A stretch of 34,890 nucleotides of DNA from Trichococcus pasteurii. Lineage in GTDB: Bacteria > Bacillota > Bacilli > Lactobacillales > Aerococcaceae. The stretch lies in contig NZ_FONM01000025.1 of the NCBI RefSeq assembly GCF_900112935.1, forward strand, positions 1-34,890, written 5' to 3'. Both the position numbers and the translations under genes were made by a program. Shown here in pieces: positions 1 to 7,759 of this stretch. The notes under the pieces were generated by a model. That model did not search any database. It had not been told where the DNA came from and was given only the letters and a program-made list of their open reading frames with translations. Each line of letters opens with the position of its first letter. The first letter of the stretch is position 1.

Positions 1-193
1 CCAGCTACCGTATGAAGCATCGCCAGAGCATGTTTGTGAGCGAAAGTGTTCAAAATTAATTGGCGTTAACTGTTCAATTCTACTTGACGCTGACACAGTA
101 TCAGCGAAATAATTACCACCTGTATTATACCGCATCTTGTTAAACAAAAATGTCTATAATGGCAAAATCCAGTTAAATCTGACTACCCCTTAG
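1..193. other. Left-edge non-coding or partial region
   Basis: No gene can be named here. On the minus strand a frame stays open from an ATG near 135 to the window edge, and on the plus strand a frame is open from the edge to a TAA near 109. Neither shows a recognisable motif, and neither has a convincing ribosome-binding site. A TATAAT hexamer lies in the minus strand around 123-128. A small inverted repeat (CGCTGA at 88-93, TCAGCG at 101-106) lies in the same stretch. This may be the edge of another gene or a promoter region. Confidence 0.25.
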
Positions 194-451
194 CTATTTG
201 CTGGCCAATGAGCGTAATAAATCATCAATGTGGTCATTGATGATGACCAAACGGCTTTTCAGTAATTGCCCCTTCTTGGTCAGAACCAAATTCCCGCCCT
301 GATTCTGGAATAATTTAACTTCAAGATCAGTTTCGAGATAGTGGATATGCTGCGTGACTGCTGGTTTGGATAAGCAAAGTTCTTGAGCCGTCTTTGCATA
401 ATCCAAGCAATCAGCTAAAACCAGGAAAGTTTGGTAATGATAATCAATCAT
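194..451 (-). CDS. Truncated LysR-family regulator (DNA-binding domain only)
   Basis: The 85-residue product is the N-terminal winged helix-turn-helix of a LysR-type transcriptional regulator. It has the hallmark pattern TAQELCLSKPAVTQHIHYLE at about residues 21-40 and a recognisable wing (KLFQNQGG, LTKKG). Family members are about 300 residues with a C-terminal effector-binding domain. Here a stop follows just after the linker helix, so no ligand domain exists. The start is supported by AAAGGGTGA about 5 nt before the ATG. It could be a decayed fragment or a bare DNA-binding protein that still occupies an operator. No metabolic partner lies beside it. The family is clear; whether it functions is uncertain. 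Confidence 0.7.
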   Translation of the reverse strand: MIDYHYQTFLVLADCLDYAKTAQELCLSKPAVTQHIHYLETDLEVKLFQNQGGNLVLTKKGQLLKSRLVIINDHIDDLLRSLASK

Positions 452-600
452 AAAATCACCCTTTCGTTTCTTATTGATGACTTACCGGCAAACTAAATCT
501 GAAATCACCTCAAAATGCCTTATTTCAGAAGTGTTTTTACTGAATAGAGGGATAAAGCGTCCTCAAAACACCCTTTTGTCTGAATCAATGGAAATATTTC

Positions 601-1212
601 TTACTTTACTTTACCTGAAGTCAGATAGTAAAGATAAAGCCGCGCGAAAACATCTGAAAGACTGGCACCTTCCAACGCCATCTCTTTCATGAAATCAGAC
701 AATTCTTCTTTACTGACGATCAGATTGGCCAGTTTATAATAATCCCCCAAAGGATAGACATAGATGACGTTTTCCGGTGTCTTCCGTCCGAAGGGGTGAA
801 AGAGATTCTTGATCGCAGTTTGGTAGAAGGGATTGTTCTTCCCGGTGCTGAAATTTCTTGCAGCCATTTCCTTGAAATCAGCTAAATGGATCGGGATACT
901 GGCATTTTTCCTGAAAAGAAAAAGGTCTCCGGACCCACTCACCATAGCTTTCTCCAACAGATCTTTTATGGCTGCCTGGTAGCCTGCTTGATAGTCGTCG
1001 GTTGTCTGTTCATCGGATTCGGTGCTTGCATCTGCTTCTTTTTTCCTGGCGATAAAGTCAGCGAGGTCTGATTGTTCTATCTGATAGCCTGTTTTTCTGG
1101 ATTCTTGTACAGCTGGCAAGTCTCCTTGACGAATCCAACGCAAGACCACTTGTCTAGAATTTGTGAAGCCTTCTTTTTCAAGAATGGTGAGTACTTCAGA
1201 GACGTTTAACAT
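601..1212 (-). CDS. Helix-turn-helix (MerR/excisionase-like) plasmid protein
   Basis: This is a 203-residue protein when started at the ATG at 1212, which is preceded by a GGGGGAG ribosome-binding site. The upstream in-frame ATG at 1254 lies inside a palindrome and lacks one. Residues 1-60 look like a MerR/excisionase-type DNA-binding fold: LNVSEVLTILEKEGF, then SRQVVLRWIRQGDLP, then a Tyr-containing wing and DLADFIARKK. The remaining 140 residues, rich in charged and aromatic residues, are not recognised. A perfect 14-bp inverted repeat immediately upstream suggests autoregulation. An 11-bp piece of the same operator recurs at the 3' end of the gene. The role is unknown; a plasmid accessory regulator next to a resolvase is the best reading. 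Confidence 0.65.
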   Translation of the reverse strand: MLNVSEVLTILEKEGFTNSRQVVLRWIRQGDLPAVQESRKTGYQIEQSDLADFIARKKEADASTESDEQTTDDYQAGYQAAIKDLLEKAMVSGSGDLFLFRKNASIPIHLADFKEMAARNFSTGKNNPFYQTAIKNLFHPFGRKTPENVIYVYPLGDYYKLANLIVSKEELSDFMKEMALEGASLSDVFARLYLYYLTSGKVK

Positions 1213-1230
1213 GTGACTCCCCCTCTCATT

Positions 1231-1269
1231 TATCTTTACTTTACCATATTTCAAAGTAAAGTAAAGATA
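1231..1269. promoter_or_regulatory. Perfect 14-bp inverted repeat, probable operator
   Basis: TATCTTTACTTTAC (1231-1244) is exactly complementary to 1256-1269, with an 11-nt spacer. It sits directly upstream of the helix-turn-helix gene and overlaps TTTACT and TAAAGT hexamers that could form its promoter. The core CTTTACTTTAC also occurs at 604-614, at the last codons of the same gene. Autoregulatory binding by the encoded protein is an inference. Confidence 0.6.
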
Positions 1270-1612
1270 AAAAGAAGATAGAGGATTCTAAAAAGATTTT
1301 TCTGTCGTTAATAGGCAGCTGTCTATTATGAAGGGGAGAGGGGCAGTCGTAGGTTTTTCAAGGTAACTTTTGTAATTGGTTTTTACCGCCCGCTGGAATA
1401 CGGACAGGTGAGCAGATTGAAAAATTGCTACTTTCGCGCGTGTTGGAAAAGGAAAAGGAGTGTCCAGAAAATGGTTCATTTCTGGATACTCCTATTTTGG
1501 CATGCTTTTTCTCTAAATAATCTGAAATATGTGTCCATAAACCCGTTATAAATTCTATGTCCAATTAATCGCCATGGCTGAAGATAGGGTACAATAAAAA
1601 ATGGGAGATTTT
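1255..1612. other. Intergenic region with hairpin and possible resolvase site
   Basis: No gene is supported here; the two overlapping minus-strand frames have no start signals or family signature. A hairpin with 15-bp arms (1456-1470 and 1479-1493, one G-T pair, 8-nt loop) followed by a short T tract looks like an old terminator. Two TGTCCA direct repeats (about 1533 and 1558) flank an AT-rich stretch just before the resolvase remnant. They may be part of its former recombination site. Confidence 0.4.
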
Positions 1613-2097
1613 TTGAAGATTAGATATACACGTGTTACTGCCAGTATACAGAATTTGGATTTACAGGAAGATAGGCTGGAAAAATTTGGCTGTTAGAAAG
1701 TTATTACAGGACACACGAGTGGTGAATAGAGTAATCGTCCGGGATTAGAAACAGCGATTGAATTTTTTCATTCAGGGGATACACTCGTTGTGTGGCGATT
1801 AGATCGGCTTGGCAGAATATGGGAGACTTGATTACGATCGTCAATCGTTTGAATAATCGTGGCGTTAGCTTTCATAGCTTACAAGAAAAGATTGCGATGG
1901 ATAAATCAAGTTCGACTGGCCAATTAATGTTCCACTTGTTTGAGGCGTTTGCGGAATTTGAACGAAATCTAATTCTGGAACGATCTGCAACCGGCCGTGC
2001 AGCTGCACGGGCACGAGGAAGATTTGGCGGCCGCCCGGAAAAGTTGAGCAAACGTGATTTGGAACTTATGAAGACGTTGATCGATAGAGGGAGGTGA
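1613..2097 (+). pseudogene. Decayed Tn3-type serine resolvase
   Basis: Translation from a TTG at 1613 gives a resolvase N-terminus (KIRYTRV, then NLDLQEDRLEKFGC) that hits a stop after FGC and a second stop before NRPGLE. It continues through SGDTLVVWRLDRLGR and then loses frame by one base near 1808. The second frame carries NNRGVSFHSLQE, STGQLMFHLFEAFAEFER and ARGRFGGRPEKLS, and it ends at GR before the usual C-terminal helix-turn-helix. The active enzyme would use the Ser of the YARVS motif to cut a res site; here that motif reads YTRVT, so the serine is also lost. Two stops, one frameshift and a missing C-terminus make it inactive. It marks an old transposon or plasmid-resolution module at one border of the sugar operon. 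Confidence 0.85.
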
Positions 2098-2150
2098 CAC
2101 ATACAACCTAATCACTTTTTCGGACCAGAAACAGATCAGATATTGTCAAC

Positions 2151-2205
2151 CATAAAAAAACTGCATGAGACTAAGAGGCACCCCTTCAGTCTCATGCAGT
2201 TTTAT
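2151..2205 (-). terminator. Rho-independent terminator of the PTS/aldolase operon
   Basis: CTGCATGAGACT (2161-2172) pairs with 2188-2199. On the minus strand a run of seven T follows, immediately downstream of the aldolase stop. Confidence 0.85.
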
Positions 2206-2231
2206 GCAATCTACTATATTTTCGTAGAGTT

Positions 2232-2984
2232 CTAGTCTCCGCCAGCAGCGATTTTCGCTTTGTTATAGATAGACACTTTATTTTTCAGTTCTTCTAAAGT
2301 GCCTACTTTTTTCCCTTTAGAATAGAACCCATCTGTAATGCCTAACGCTTGGAACACAGCTTGTTTATAGGCGATTTCTGCATTCCATTCAGCTGTGTCG
2401 AGAATCTGCAAGGCCTTATGAATTGCTTCACTTCCGGTTGCACCCTTCGCGTTGATCAGTACTCCATGGCTGTCCAATAACAACATGTGTGGCAATGGCA
2501 AATCATTCATCTTGATATACCCGCTGGTCAAAGCCGCTAGTTCTTCTGAGCAGTTCGGTTCAAAATCCATAACAGGAACGGGGCCTACTTTTTGTGTAGC
2601 TTCAGTCAAGTTAGGCATTGGGAGTCCGGTTGTAGCCCAAAACATTGCATTTGGGGCATGAGCATGAAGAACTGCTTTGATTTCTGGATTAGCATCATAG
2701 ACAGCCTCATGCATATTAATTTCTCGTGTCAGGCTACCGACACCATCAATAATCCTTCTTGTATGCGGCTCAACGACAAGTACTTGCGCTGGAGAAACTT
2801 CTCCGAGATACGCTTCAGACATCATAGTGGGTGTCATGATAATGTATTCTTTCCCATTTTCGTCTGTTGTCTTAAAAGAGAAATTGCCACCTGCTACGTT
2901 GGTATTCTTACGCTGGAAAATCACCTTAATAATATTCGCCATGTCTTGTCTTTCTCTTTCAAATATCATACGTCCGTCTGACAT
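2232..2984 (-). CDS. Class II aldolase/adducin-family sugar-phosphate aldolase
   Basis: This 250-residue protein belongs to the FucA/AraD class II aldolase family, Zn-dependent enzymes that cleave ketose phosphates or epimerise pentulose phosphates. Visible signatures are the phosphate-binding GGNFS (residues 32-36), the zinc ligands His107 and His109 in HAHAPN, and a third probable ligand, His173, in DSHGV. The length fits the family. The ribosome-binding site GGAGGA lies inside the end of the preceding small gene and the gap is 2 nt, so it is the last gene of the PTS operon. With the kinase encoded divergently, it probably splits the phosphorylated sugar into two trioses or a triose and an aldehyde. 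The substrate cannot be read from sequence. Use of this fold rather than the GatY/FBA type beside a galactitol-type PTS is unusual. Confidence 0.85.
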   Translation of the reverse strand: MSDGRMIFERERQDMANIIKVIFQRKNTNVAGGNFSFKTTDENGKEYIIMTPTMMSEAYLGEVSPAQVLVVEPHTRRIIDGVGSLTREINMHEAVYDANPEIKAVLHAHAPNAMFWATTGLPMPNLTEATQKVGPVPVMDFEPNCSEELAALTSGYIKMNDLPLPHMLLLDSHGVLINAKGATGSEAIHKALQILDTAEWNAEIAYKQAVFQALGITDGFYSKGKKVGTLEELKNKVSIYNKAKIAAGGD

Positions 2985-2986
2985 TT

Positions 2987-3262
2987 TTATTCCTCCTTCA
3001 TCTTAAATAATTTTTTTGATTGCAGCGCGGTTATGGTTGCTTCTCGCACTACTTCGACGTCTTCTATTTTTCTGTTTCGATATTCGTTATACTCTTTAAA
3101 TAAGATGCGATCCCCTTTGTCGTAGATATACAGGGATAACCCGATCACAAAGATGTTTAGCGCATATATTTTCGTAGAGAGCGCAATCAGGAATAGTGCA
3201 AGGGCAAGAAATAGTAATCCCATCCATTTCATTTTTTCGACTTCTTCTTTCTTGTGACGCAC
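2987..3262 (-). CDS. Small two-helix membrane protein of the PTS operon
   Basis: The 91-residue product starts at a GTG (3262) preceded by GAGGGGG at 7 nt; longer frames run back into the EIIC gene. A charged N-terminus (RHKKEEVEK) is followed by two hydrophobic stretches, about residues 14-30 and 33-48. A basic/acidic cytoplasmic tail contains YNEYRNRK. No family is recognised. The tight position between EIIC and the aldolase (20 nt and 2 nt gaps) means co-transcription and probably translational coupling. It may assist the permease, but that is only suggested by context. Confidence 0.65.
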   Translation of the reverse strand: MRHKKEEVEKMKWMGLLFLALALFLIALSTKIYALNIFVIGLSLYIYDKGDRILFKEYNEYRNRKIEDVEVVREATITALQSKKLFKMKEE

Positions 3263-3281
3263 GGTCAATCCCCCTCTAATT

Positions 3282-4679
3282 CTAGACTCTGTCTGTAGGC
3301 ATCTTCGCAGAAACAGCAACTTTTGAATCTTCTGCGTAACGCTCACTCGGAACTTTCGCATTGTTCATGTATCGATTCAGCAAGAAGAATAACCCTAGGA
3401 ACACGACACATCCTACAATCGCTAAGACATTCTTATCAAAAGCCTCTGCAAAAAGAATTCGGAACTCGGGACCTTCGATTGAAGACCATGTAATCAATTG
3501 CCCTTCTTTGATCCCTTCAACGGCACCCGTTTCCTGAGCCAAGCCACTCAAGACAGGAGCTAAGTAAGTTGCACTGTACAAATAAATCGGCATTGAAAGG
3601 ACACCTAAAACAAGCATGCGTGCCAAGTTACCACCAGTTAGCAATAATCCACCTACAGCAATGGAATAGTTGATGATTCCCGCTAGCGGCAACACTTCAT
3701 TTCCAGGTAAAATGATTGAATACCCGATAAAAACAGGAACTAACAAAATTGCTGTAACCCATACTTCTGATCGGCCTGCAAGAATCGGCCAATCCAGTCC
3801 GATATATACTTCGCGATCTTTGAATCTTTTCTTGATAAATTCTGACATTGCATCAGCCAATGGCGAGAGAGACTGCATGAACAATTTAGAAATCATTGGG
3901 AACAACGCTAAGGCTGTAGCGACTTGGACCGCCAAGTTCAAAGAACCAGAAACTCCATACGCTGCTGCAAACCCAAGACCCAACCCGATGATGAAGCCCA
4001 TGACCGAGTTTTCAGAGAAGATACCAATTTTTTTCTTTAATGCATTTGTGTCTGCGCGTTTGTTGAAGAATGGAATTTTATCCATTAACATATTAAGTGG
4101 CAACAATAACACTGCAGCTGAAGTCATAAAGTGGGTTACGGTAACGAGTGGTATACCTGTCAAATCTTGGATATGTTTTTGGAACATATCTCCTAACTTC
4201 AATTCCAACACTACTTGAATAGCAGCAGTAATAAATCCGGCTACAAGACTTCCAGAGACATAGTAAACTAGGTAGGCCGTCAAAGCTTTCCCCCAAACAT
4301 TCCACATGTCTACGTTTAGTGTCTTAGTTAAATTCAATATCAGCATCACAAAGTTAACACCGATAGTCACAGCGAAAAATACGAACGCATATGCCCAAGA
4401 CCAAGTAATACTTGCCGCACCGGTCCAACCTAGATCCAGAGCTGGGAGATTAATTCCTGTATTTGTCGCCAGCGCTTCAGATGCCGGACTTACGGCATTG
4501 GACATGTACCCTATAACCATTGACATGCCACTAAATGCGATACCCAAAGTCAGCGCCGATACAAATGCCTTTTTAAACTTCATCCCAGATAGTAGTCCTA
4601 GCAACAAAATAATGAGCGGTACGAAAACAGCGGAACCTAAACCTAAAATATAGTTAATGACATCTTGAAAGATCTGCAT
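3282..4679 (-). CDS. PTS galactitol-type sugar permease, EIIC component
   Basis: The 465-residue polytopic membrane protein matches the galactitol (GatC) family of PTS permeases: an N-terminal QDVINYILGLGSAVFVPLIIL helix, the LLGLLSGMKFKKAF loop, TWSWAYAFVFF, and about ten further hydrophobic segments. It takes up a sugar or polyol and passes phosphate from EIIB to it. The start at 4679 was chosen because GAAAGAAGG lies 8-9 nt upstream; an ATG seven codons earlier overlaps that site. It is the third gene of an EIIA-EIIB-EIIC operon. The GatC assignment is firm at family level. Galactitol itself is doubtful because no polyol-phosphate dehydrogenase is present. Confidence 0.9.
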   Translation of the reverse strand: MQIFQDVINYILGLGSAVFVPLIILLLGLLSGMKFKKAFVSALTLGIAFSGMSMVIGYMSNAVSPASEALATNTGINLPALDLGWTGAASITWSWAYAFVFFAVTIGVNFVMLILNLTKTLNVDMWNVWGKALTAYLVYYVSGSLVAGFITAAIQVVLELKLGDMFQKHIQDLTGIPLVTVTHFMTSAAVLLLPLNMLMDKIPFFNKRADTNALKKKIGIFSENSVMGFIIGLGLGFAAAYGVSGSLNLAVQVATALALFPMISKLFMQSLSPLADAMSEFIKKRFKDREVYIGLDWPILAGRSEVWVTAILLVPVFIGYSIILPGNEVLPLAGIINYSIAVGGLLLTGGNLARMLVLGVLSMPIYLYSATYLAPVLSGLAQETGAVEGIKEGQLITWSSIEGPEFRILFAEAFDKNVLAIVGCVVFLGLFFLLNRYMNNAKVPSERYAEDSKVAVSAKMPTDRV

Positions 4680-4723
4680 TTCTAAATACCTTCTTTCCAA
4701 TTTCTTAGTTTATGAACGCCTTT

Positions 4724-5023
4724 TTATCTCACTAATTCACAAATCTGCGAATAAATACTATCTACACCCATTCCAGTGAGAAAAGGAATCCCTGGGAACA
4801 CAGCTACACCTAATTCTTGCGCTTTTTCTAGGACATCTTCATCAGGCTGAGCAACATAAACATAGATGCCTGTTGATGGTAACTCATTTTGAATAGACTT
4901 ATAATCTACTGCATCAACAGGAAAATTGATGCCATCATCCTCAAACATATTTGCAATCTTACTTGCAATGGTTTGACTTGTTGCTACCCCACTACCACAC
5001 GCCACAATCAATCTTTTTTTCAT
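4724..5023 (-). CDS. PTS galactitol-type EIIB component
   Basis: This 99-residue cytoplasmic phosphocarrier of the lactose/galactitol EIIB type has its phosphorylated cysteine, Cys9, in the P-loop-like VACGSGVATSQ at the N-terminus. That placement is typical. It accepts phosphate from EIIA and donates it to the sugar bound in EIIC. AGGAGGT lies 8 nt before the ATG. It sits 20 nt after the EIIA gene and 44 nt before the EIIC gene. The length is normal for the family. Confidence 0.92.
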   Translation of the reverse strand: MKKRLIVACGSGVATSQTIASKIANMFEDDGINFPVDAVDYKSIQNELPSTGIYVYVAQPDEDVLEKAQELGVAVFPGIPFLTGMGVDSIYSQICELVR

Positions 5024-5043
5024 AATAATTACCTCCTATATAA

Positions 5044-5502
5044 TTAGATATTATTAACAAATAACTGATATACATCTTTTGTCGATACAGTCGATTTATA
5101 CTGATCCACAAACTTCTTATCCATAAATAAGTTCATGAAAGCTTGCAACAACCCTACTTGCTCCTTACCATTCTTGATACCAAGGAAGAATAGATCTTTG
5201 ACAGGCATTTCTTGACTGTCACCCATTTGCCGACAGACAACCTCATCCGTCAGACGCGCAACGAAAACGAATGGTTTATTCACGTACTCTGGATCAGAAT
5301 GCGGCAAAGCAATATTCAGGTGCTGTGTTATCAATCCGGTTGGAAAATTCCTTTCTCTCTCGGTTATACCTTTTAAATAACCAGCATTTACCACTCCCGT
5401 TTCCATCAATTTTGCCGCAACCAACTCAAACGCCTCTTCCTCCGTAGCGGCTTGAATATTTAAATCTACCCAATTCGCATCAAACATATCTTTGTAGCTC
5501 AT
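5044..5502 (-). CDS. PTS EIIA component (fructose/mannitol/galactitol type)
   Basis: This 152-residue EIIA domain protein has its active histidine, His68, in the motif NIALPHSDPEYV. That motif matches the LPH region of the EIIA-Fru/Mtl/Gat family. It takes phosphate from HPr and passes it to EIIB Cys9. It is the first gene of the minus-strand operon, with AGAGGTGAG just before the ATG. Its promoter shares the intergenic region with the divergent DeoR gene and carries a cre-like site, so glucose repression through CcpA is likely. Confidence 0.9.
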   Translation of the reverse strand: MSYKDMFDANWVDLNIQAATEEEAFELVAAKLMETGVVNAGYLKGITERERNFPTGLITQHLNIALPHSDPEYVNKPFVFVARLTDEVVCRQMGDSQEMPVKDLFFLGIKNGKEQVGLLQAFMNLFMDKKFVDQYKSTVSTKDVYQLFVNNI

Positions 5503-5585
5503 TCTCTCACCTCTTATATTTGAACGTTTTTGTTCTACAAAGTTAATCTTAAGTTCGATAAAGTTTAACTTTGTTTTACACGCTT

Positions 5586-5615
5586 AGTATATACCGCTTC
5601 CAAACACTTTGTCAA
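5586..5615 (-). promoter_or_regulatory. PTS operon promoter with internal cre site
   Basis: On the minus strand TTGACA (5610-5615) and TATACT (5586-5591) are 18 nt apart. TTGGAAGCGGTATAT (5589-5603) matches the CcpA consensus WTGNAANCGNWNNCW at all but one fixed position and lies between the hexamers. A bound CcpA would block RNA polymerase. Confidence 0.7.
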
Positions 5616-5770
5616 CGGTTTCTTTTTAATTTTCCGATATTATTGATTGACTTTATTTTACTTTGTTATTCTTTTGATGCTTTCTTGTTCTTCTTAATCT
5701 TAAAAGAACACCGAGTCACAATTAAAGCACTTTTTTTGTTCGACCTCTTCAAAATACTCAAATATTTCTA

Positions 5771-5799
5771 TTGAAAAAGAAGATGAGTATCTATATAAT
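5771..5799 (+). promoter_or_regulatory. Promoter of the DeoR-kinase operon
   Basis: TTGAAA (5771-5776), a 17-nt spacer and TATAAT (5794-5799) form a near-consensus sigma-A promoter 62 nt before the DeoR start. The operator-like AACAAAGTAGAAC lies about 21 nt downstream of the -10. Confidence 0.75.
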
Positions 5800-5861
5800 A
5801 AGGTCAAAGCAAAAAGTTCGAACAAAGTAGAACACTTCGGATTAAGAAAGAAGGAACTGTC

Positions 5862-6623
5862 ATGTTGAAAAAAGAACGGCAAAATAAAATACTCGAACTT
5901 CTAGAAGAACATTCTTATCTAACAATTGTAGAAATTGCTGATGCATTAGAGGTTTCAGAGATGACTATTCGACGAGACGTAACGGAACTGTCAAAGGAAA
6001 ACAAACTCAAAAAATTGTATGGCGGTGCAGAAAAGCTTGATTCTCAAAGAAAAGAACTCAGCACCCAAGAAAAAATCCATGCAAATATAGATGAAAAAAA
6101 ATACATAGGGAAAGTCATGAACGAAATCATCCAGGATAATTCCACTATCTTCGTAGGGGCCGGAACAACTATTCTTTATGCACTTCAATTGATTAATCGG
6201 AAAAATCTTTTTTTCATCACCAACAGTCTAATCGCTTTCATGTATTTACGGGAGCATACGGATTATCGAATTATTTTGACTGGTGGAGAGTTCTCCCCTG
6301 TTACTGAAGAGTTTGTTGGTGAGGTAGCCATTAAATCCTTCGAAAGTTTGAATATCGATATCGCATTTGCTGCAACTAACGGTATCATCGACAACAATGT
6401 CACAACGGCTCAGTTTGTCGAAGGGGCTGTCCAGAATGCTGCACTTGCAAAAGCCAAAATCAAATGTGTTGTTGCCGACAGTTCAAAAATCGGCGTTTCT
6501 GATATCTACACTTTTTGTAACTTGAACGACTTTGATTACTTGATTACCGATGAAAAGATTTCTAAAGAGATTTTTGATCATTATAGTCAGTACACTACTA
6601 TTCTAAAGGAGCATGCAAAATGA
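5862..6623 (+). CDS. DeoR/GlpR-family sugar operon repressor
   Basis: This 253-residue DeoR-family regulator has an N-terminal helix-turn-helix (IVEIADALEVSEMTIRRDV, about residues 22-40, followed by LYGGA). Its C-terminal sugar-phosphate-binding domain shows VGAGTTI, TNSL, LTGGEF and the typical end DYLITDE. Members sense a phosphorylated intermediate of the pathway they control. AGAAGGAA precedes the ATG. It is divergent from the PTS operon and overlaps the kinase gene by 4 nt (ATGA), so it probably represses both transcription units until the sugar phosphate appears. Length and domains are normal. Confidence 0.9.
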   Translation: MLKKERQNKILELLEEHSYLTIVEIADALEVSEMTIRRDVTELSKENKLKKLYGGAEKLDSQRKELSTQEKIHANIDEKKYIGKVMNEIIQDNSTIFVGAGTTILYALQLINRKNLFFITNSLIAFMYLREHTDYRIILTGGEFSPVTEEFVGEVAIKSFESLNIDIAFAATNGIIDNNVTTAQFVEGAVQNAALAKAKIKCVVADSSKIGVSDIYTFCNLNDFDYLITDEKISKEIFDHYSQYTTILKEHAK

Positions 6624-7597
6624 TTATTACTGTAACGATGAACCCTTCACTAGATCACGCGTACTTCATTGATCACTTTTCCCCGGGCATAGTCAATCGT
6701 TTTCAAACGCCCAGAAAATCAATTGGAGGGAAAGGGATAAACGCCGGCAGAGCAGCATCCCTTTCCGGGGCCAAAGTCATTATTTCCGGCTTCCTCGGGG
6801 GAGATCTCGGACAAATTGTAGGGCGAGATTTAAAAGATGAAAATTTATTTGAGTTAATGATGCTGCCTGTCTCAGAAGAAACACGTCGCGCCATCACGGT
6901 TATGCATGATGGCAATGTTCATACAGAGATTGTTGAAAGCGGTCCCGAGGTTAGCGATGAACAAGCATTCCACTTAATGAATGAAATCAAAGAGAAACTA
7001 AATAAAGAAAATGCATCTGTCATAACTATCAATGGTTCCGTCAATTCCAATAACAAACACTTGTACAAGGATCTCCTTAAATATATCCGAACTGAAATCA
7101 GCAACGAGATACCGGTTTTAATGGATATTTCTGGGGAGCAGTTATTATCGCTATTGGAAAGCGACGAGTACAAACCTACATTCATCAAACCGAATATCCA
7201 TGAATTGGGTGAATTGATCGGAAAATCAATTCCATCAAAGGAAGTAGCTATACATGAAATGTCCCATTCTCTTTTCAATGACATTGATTACATCATGGTC
7301 TCATGCGGCGCGGAAGGAGCTTTGTTCAAAGCAGGAGACATCTATTATAATGTTGAGATACCTACGATCGACATTATAAATCCTACAGGTTCCGGAGACG
7401 CAACGGTAGGTGGATTTGCTTATGCACTCGAAGAAAAATATTCAATTGAAGACACCCTGAAGTACGCAATGGCCTGCGGCATGTCCAATGCTCAGCATGC
7501 TGAAGTGGGGGTAATCAATAAACACGATGTAGAACTATTTATGAATCAAATCCAAGTGAAACAGTATAAATTTGAACCCACAAAAGCAATAGGATAA
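6620..7597 (+). CDS. PfkB-family hexose/tagatose phosphate kinase (FruK/LacC-like)
   Basis: The 325-residue enzyme has the 1-phosphofructokinase/tagatose-6-phosphate kinase pattern: the start TVTMNPSLDHAY, the substrate signature GGKGINAGRAAS (about residues 37-48) and the C-terminal anion hole with catalytic Asp260 in NPTGSGDA. The usual motif is GAGD; the Ala-to-Ser change is mild. It would phosphorylate a ketose phosphate made by the PTS, giving a bisphosphate for the class II aldolase encoded across the divergent promoter. Translation is coupled to the regulator by the ATGA overlap. A strong terminator follows. The exact sugar is unknown; a tagatose-like route is only one option. Confidence 0.87.
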   Translation: MIITVTMNPSLDHAYFIDHFSPGIVNRFQTPRKSIGGKGINAGRAASLSGAKVIISGFLGGDLGQIVGRDLKDENLFELMMLPVSEETRRAITVMHDGNVHTEIVESGPEVSDEQAFHLMNEIKEKLNKENASVITINGSVNSNNKHLYKDLLKYIRTEISNEIPVLMDISGEQLLSLLESDEYKPTFIKPNIHELGELIGKSIPSKEVAIHEMSHSLFNDIDYIMVSCGAEGALFKAGDIYYNVEIPTIDIINPTGSGDATVGGFAYALEEKYSIEDTLKYAMACGMSNAQHAEVGVINKHDVELFMNQIQVKQYKFEPTKAIG

Positions 7598-7684
7598 ACA
7601 ATATAGTAACTTACAGTATGATGCTGTACAATTTACTTAAAATAAGATTAATCTCGATTTCTCCAATTCAAAATATTTATCCAG

Positions 7685-7740
7685 AAAAAACTGCCCTAAA
7701 ACCAGAAATGAATCACACTGGGTTTAGGGCAGTTTTATTT
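7685..7740 (+). terminator. Terminator of the DeoR-kinase operon
   Basis: A hairpin with arms around 7687-7703 and 7720-7736 (core AACTGCCCTAAA paired with TTTAGGGCAGTT) is followed by a T-rich tract. Confidence 0.85.
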
Positions 7741-7759
7741 ATTTTTCTATTCTAATTTT

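Larger units (their letters stand above)
5503..5861. other. Divergent control region of the sugar module
   Basis: This 359-bp region holds two opposed promoters, one cre-like site and repeated operator-like motifs. The sequence AACAAAGTAGAAC (5821-5833) is echoed on the minus strand as AACAAAGTTAAAC (5563-5575). A third related copy, CTTTGTAGAAC, is on the minus strand around 5533-5543. One copy lies just after the DeoR promoter and the others lie between the PTS promoter and its first gene. This layout suits repression of both operons by the DeoR protein. Confidence 0.6.

Noticed and set aside
1-135. Open minus-strand frame running off the left edge
   Set aside because: No recognisable motif and no ribosome-binding site; too short to judge. 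Kept only as a note in the left-edge entry.
474-692. Plus-strand 72-residue frame
   Set aside because: It overlaps the 3' end of the helix-turn-helix gene, has no ribosome-binding site and no family features.
1456-1493. Hairpin considered as a transposon terminal repeat
   Set aside because: The arms face each other at short range like a terminator, and no matching distant copy or target duplication was found.
1288-1564. Two overlapping minus-strand frames
   Set aside because: No start signals, overlap in different frames and a hairpin running through them.
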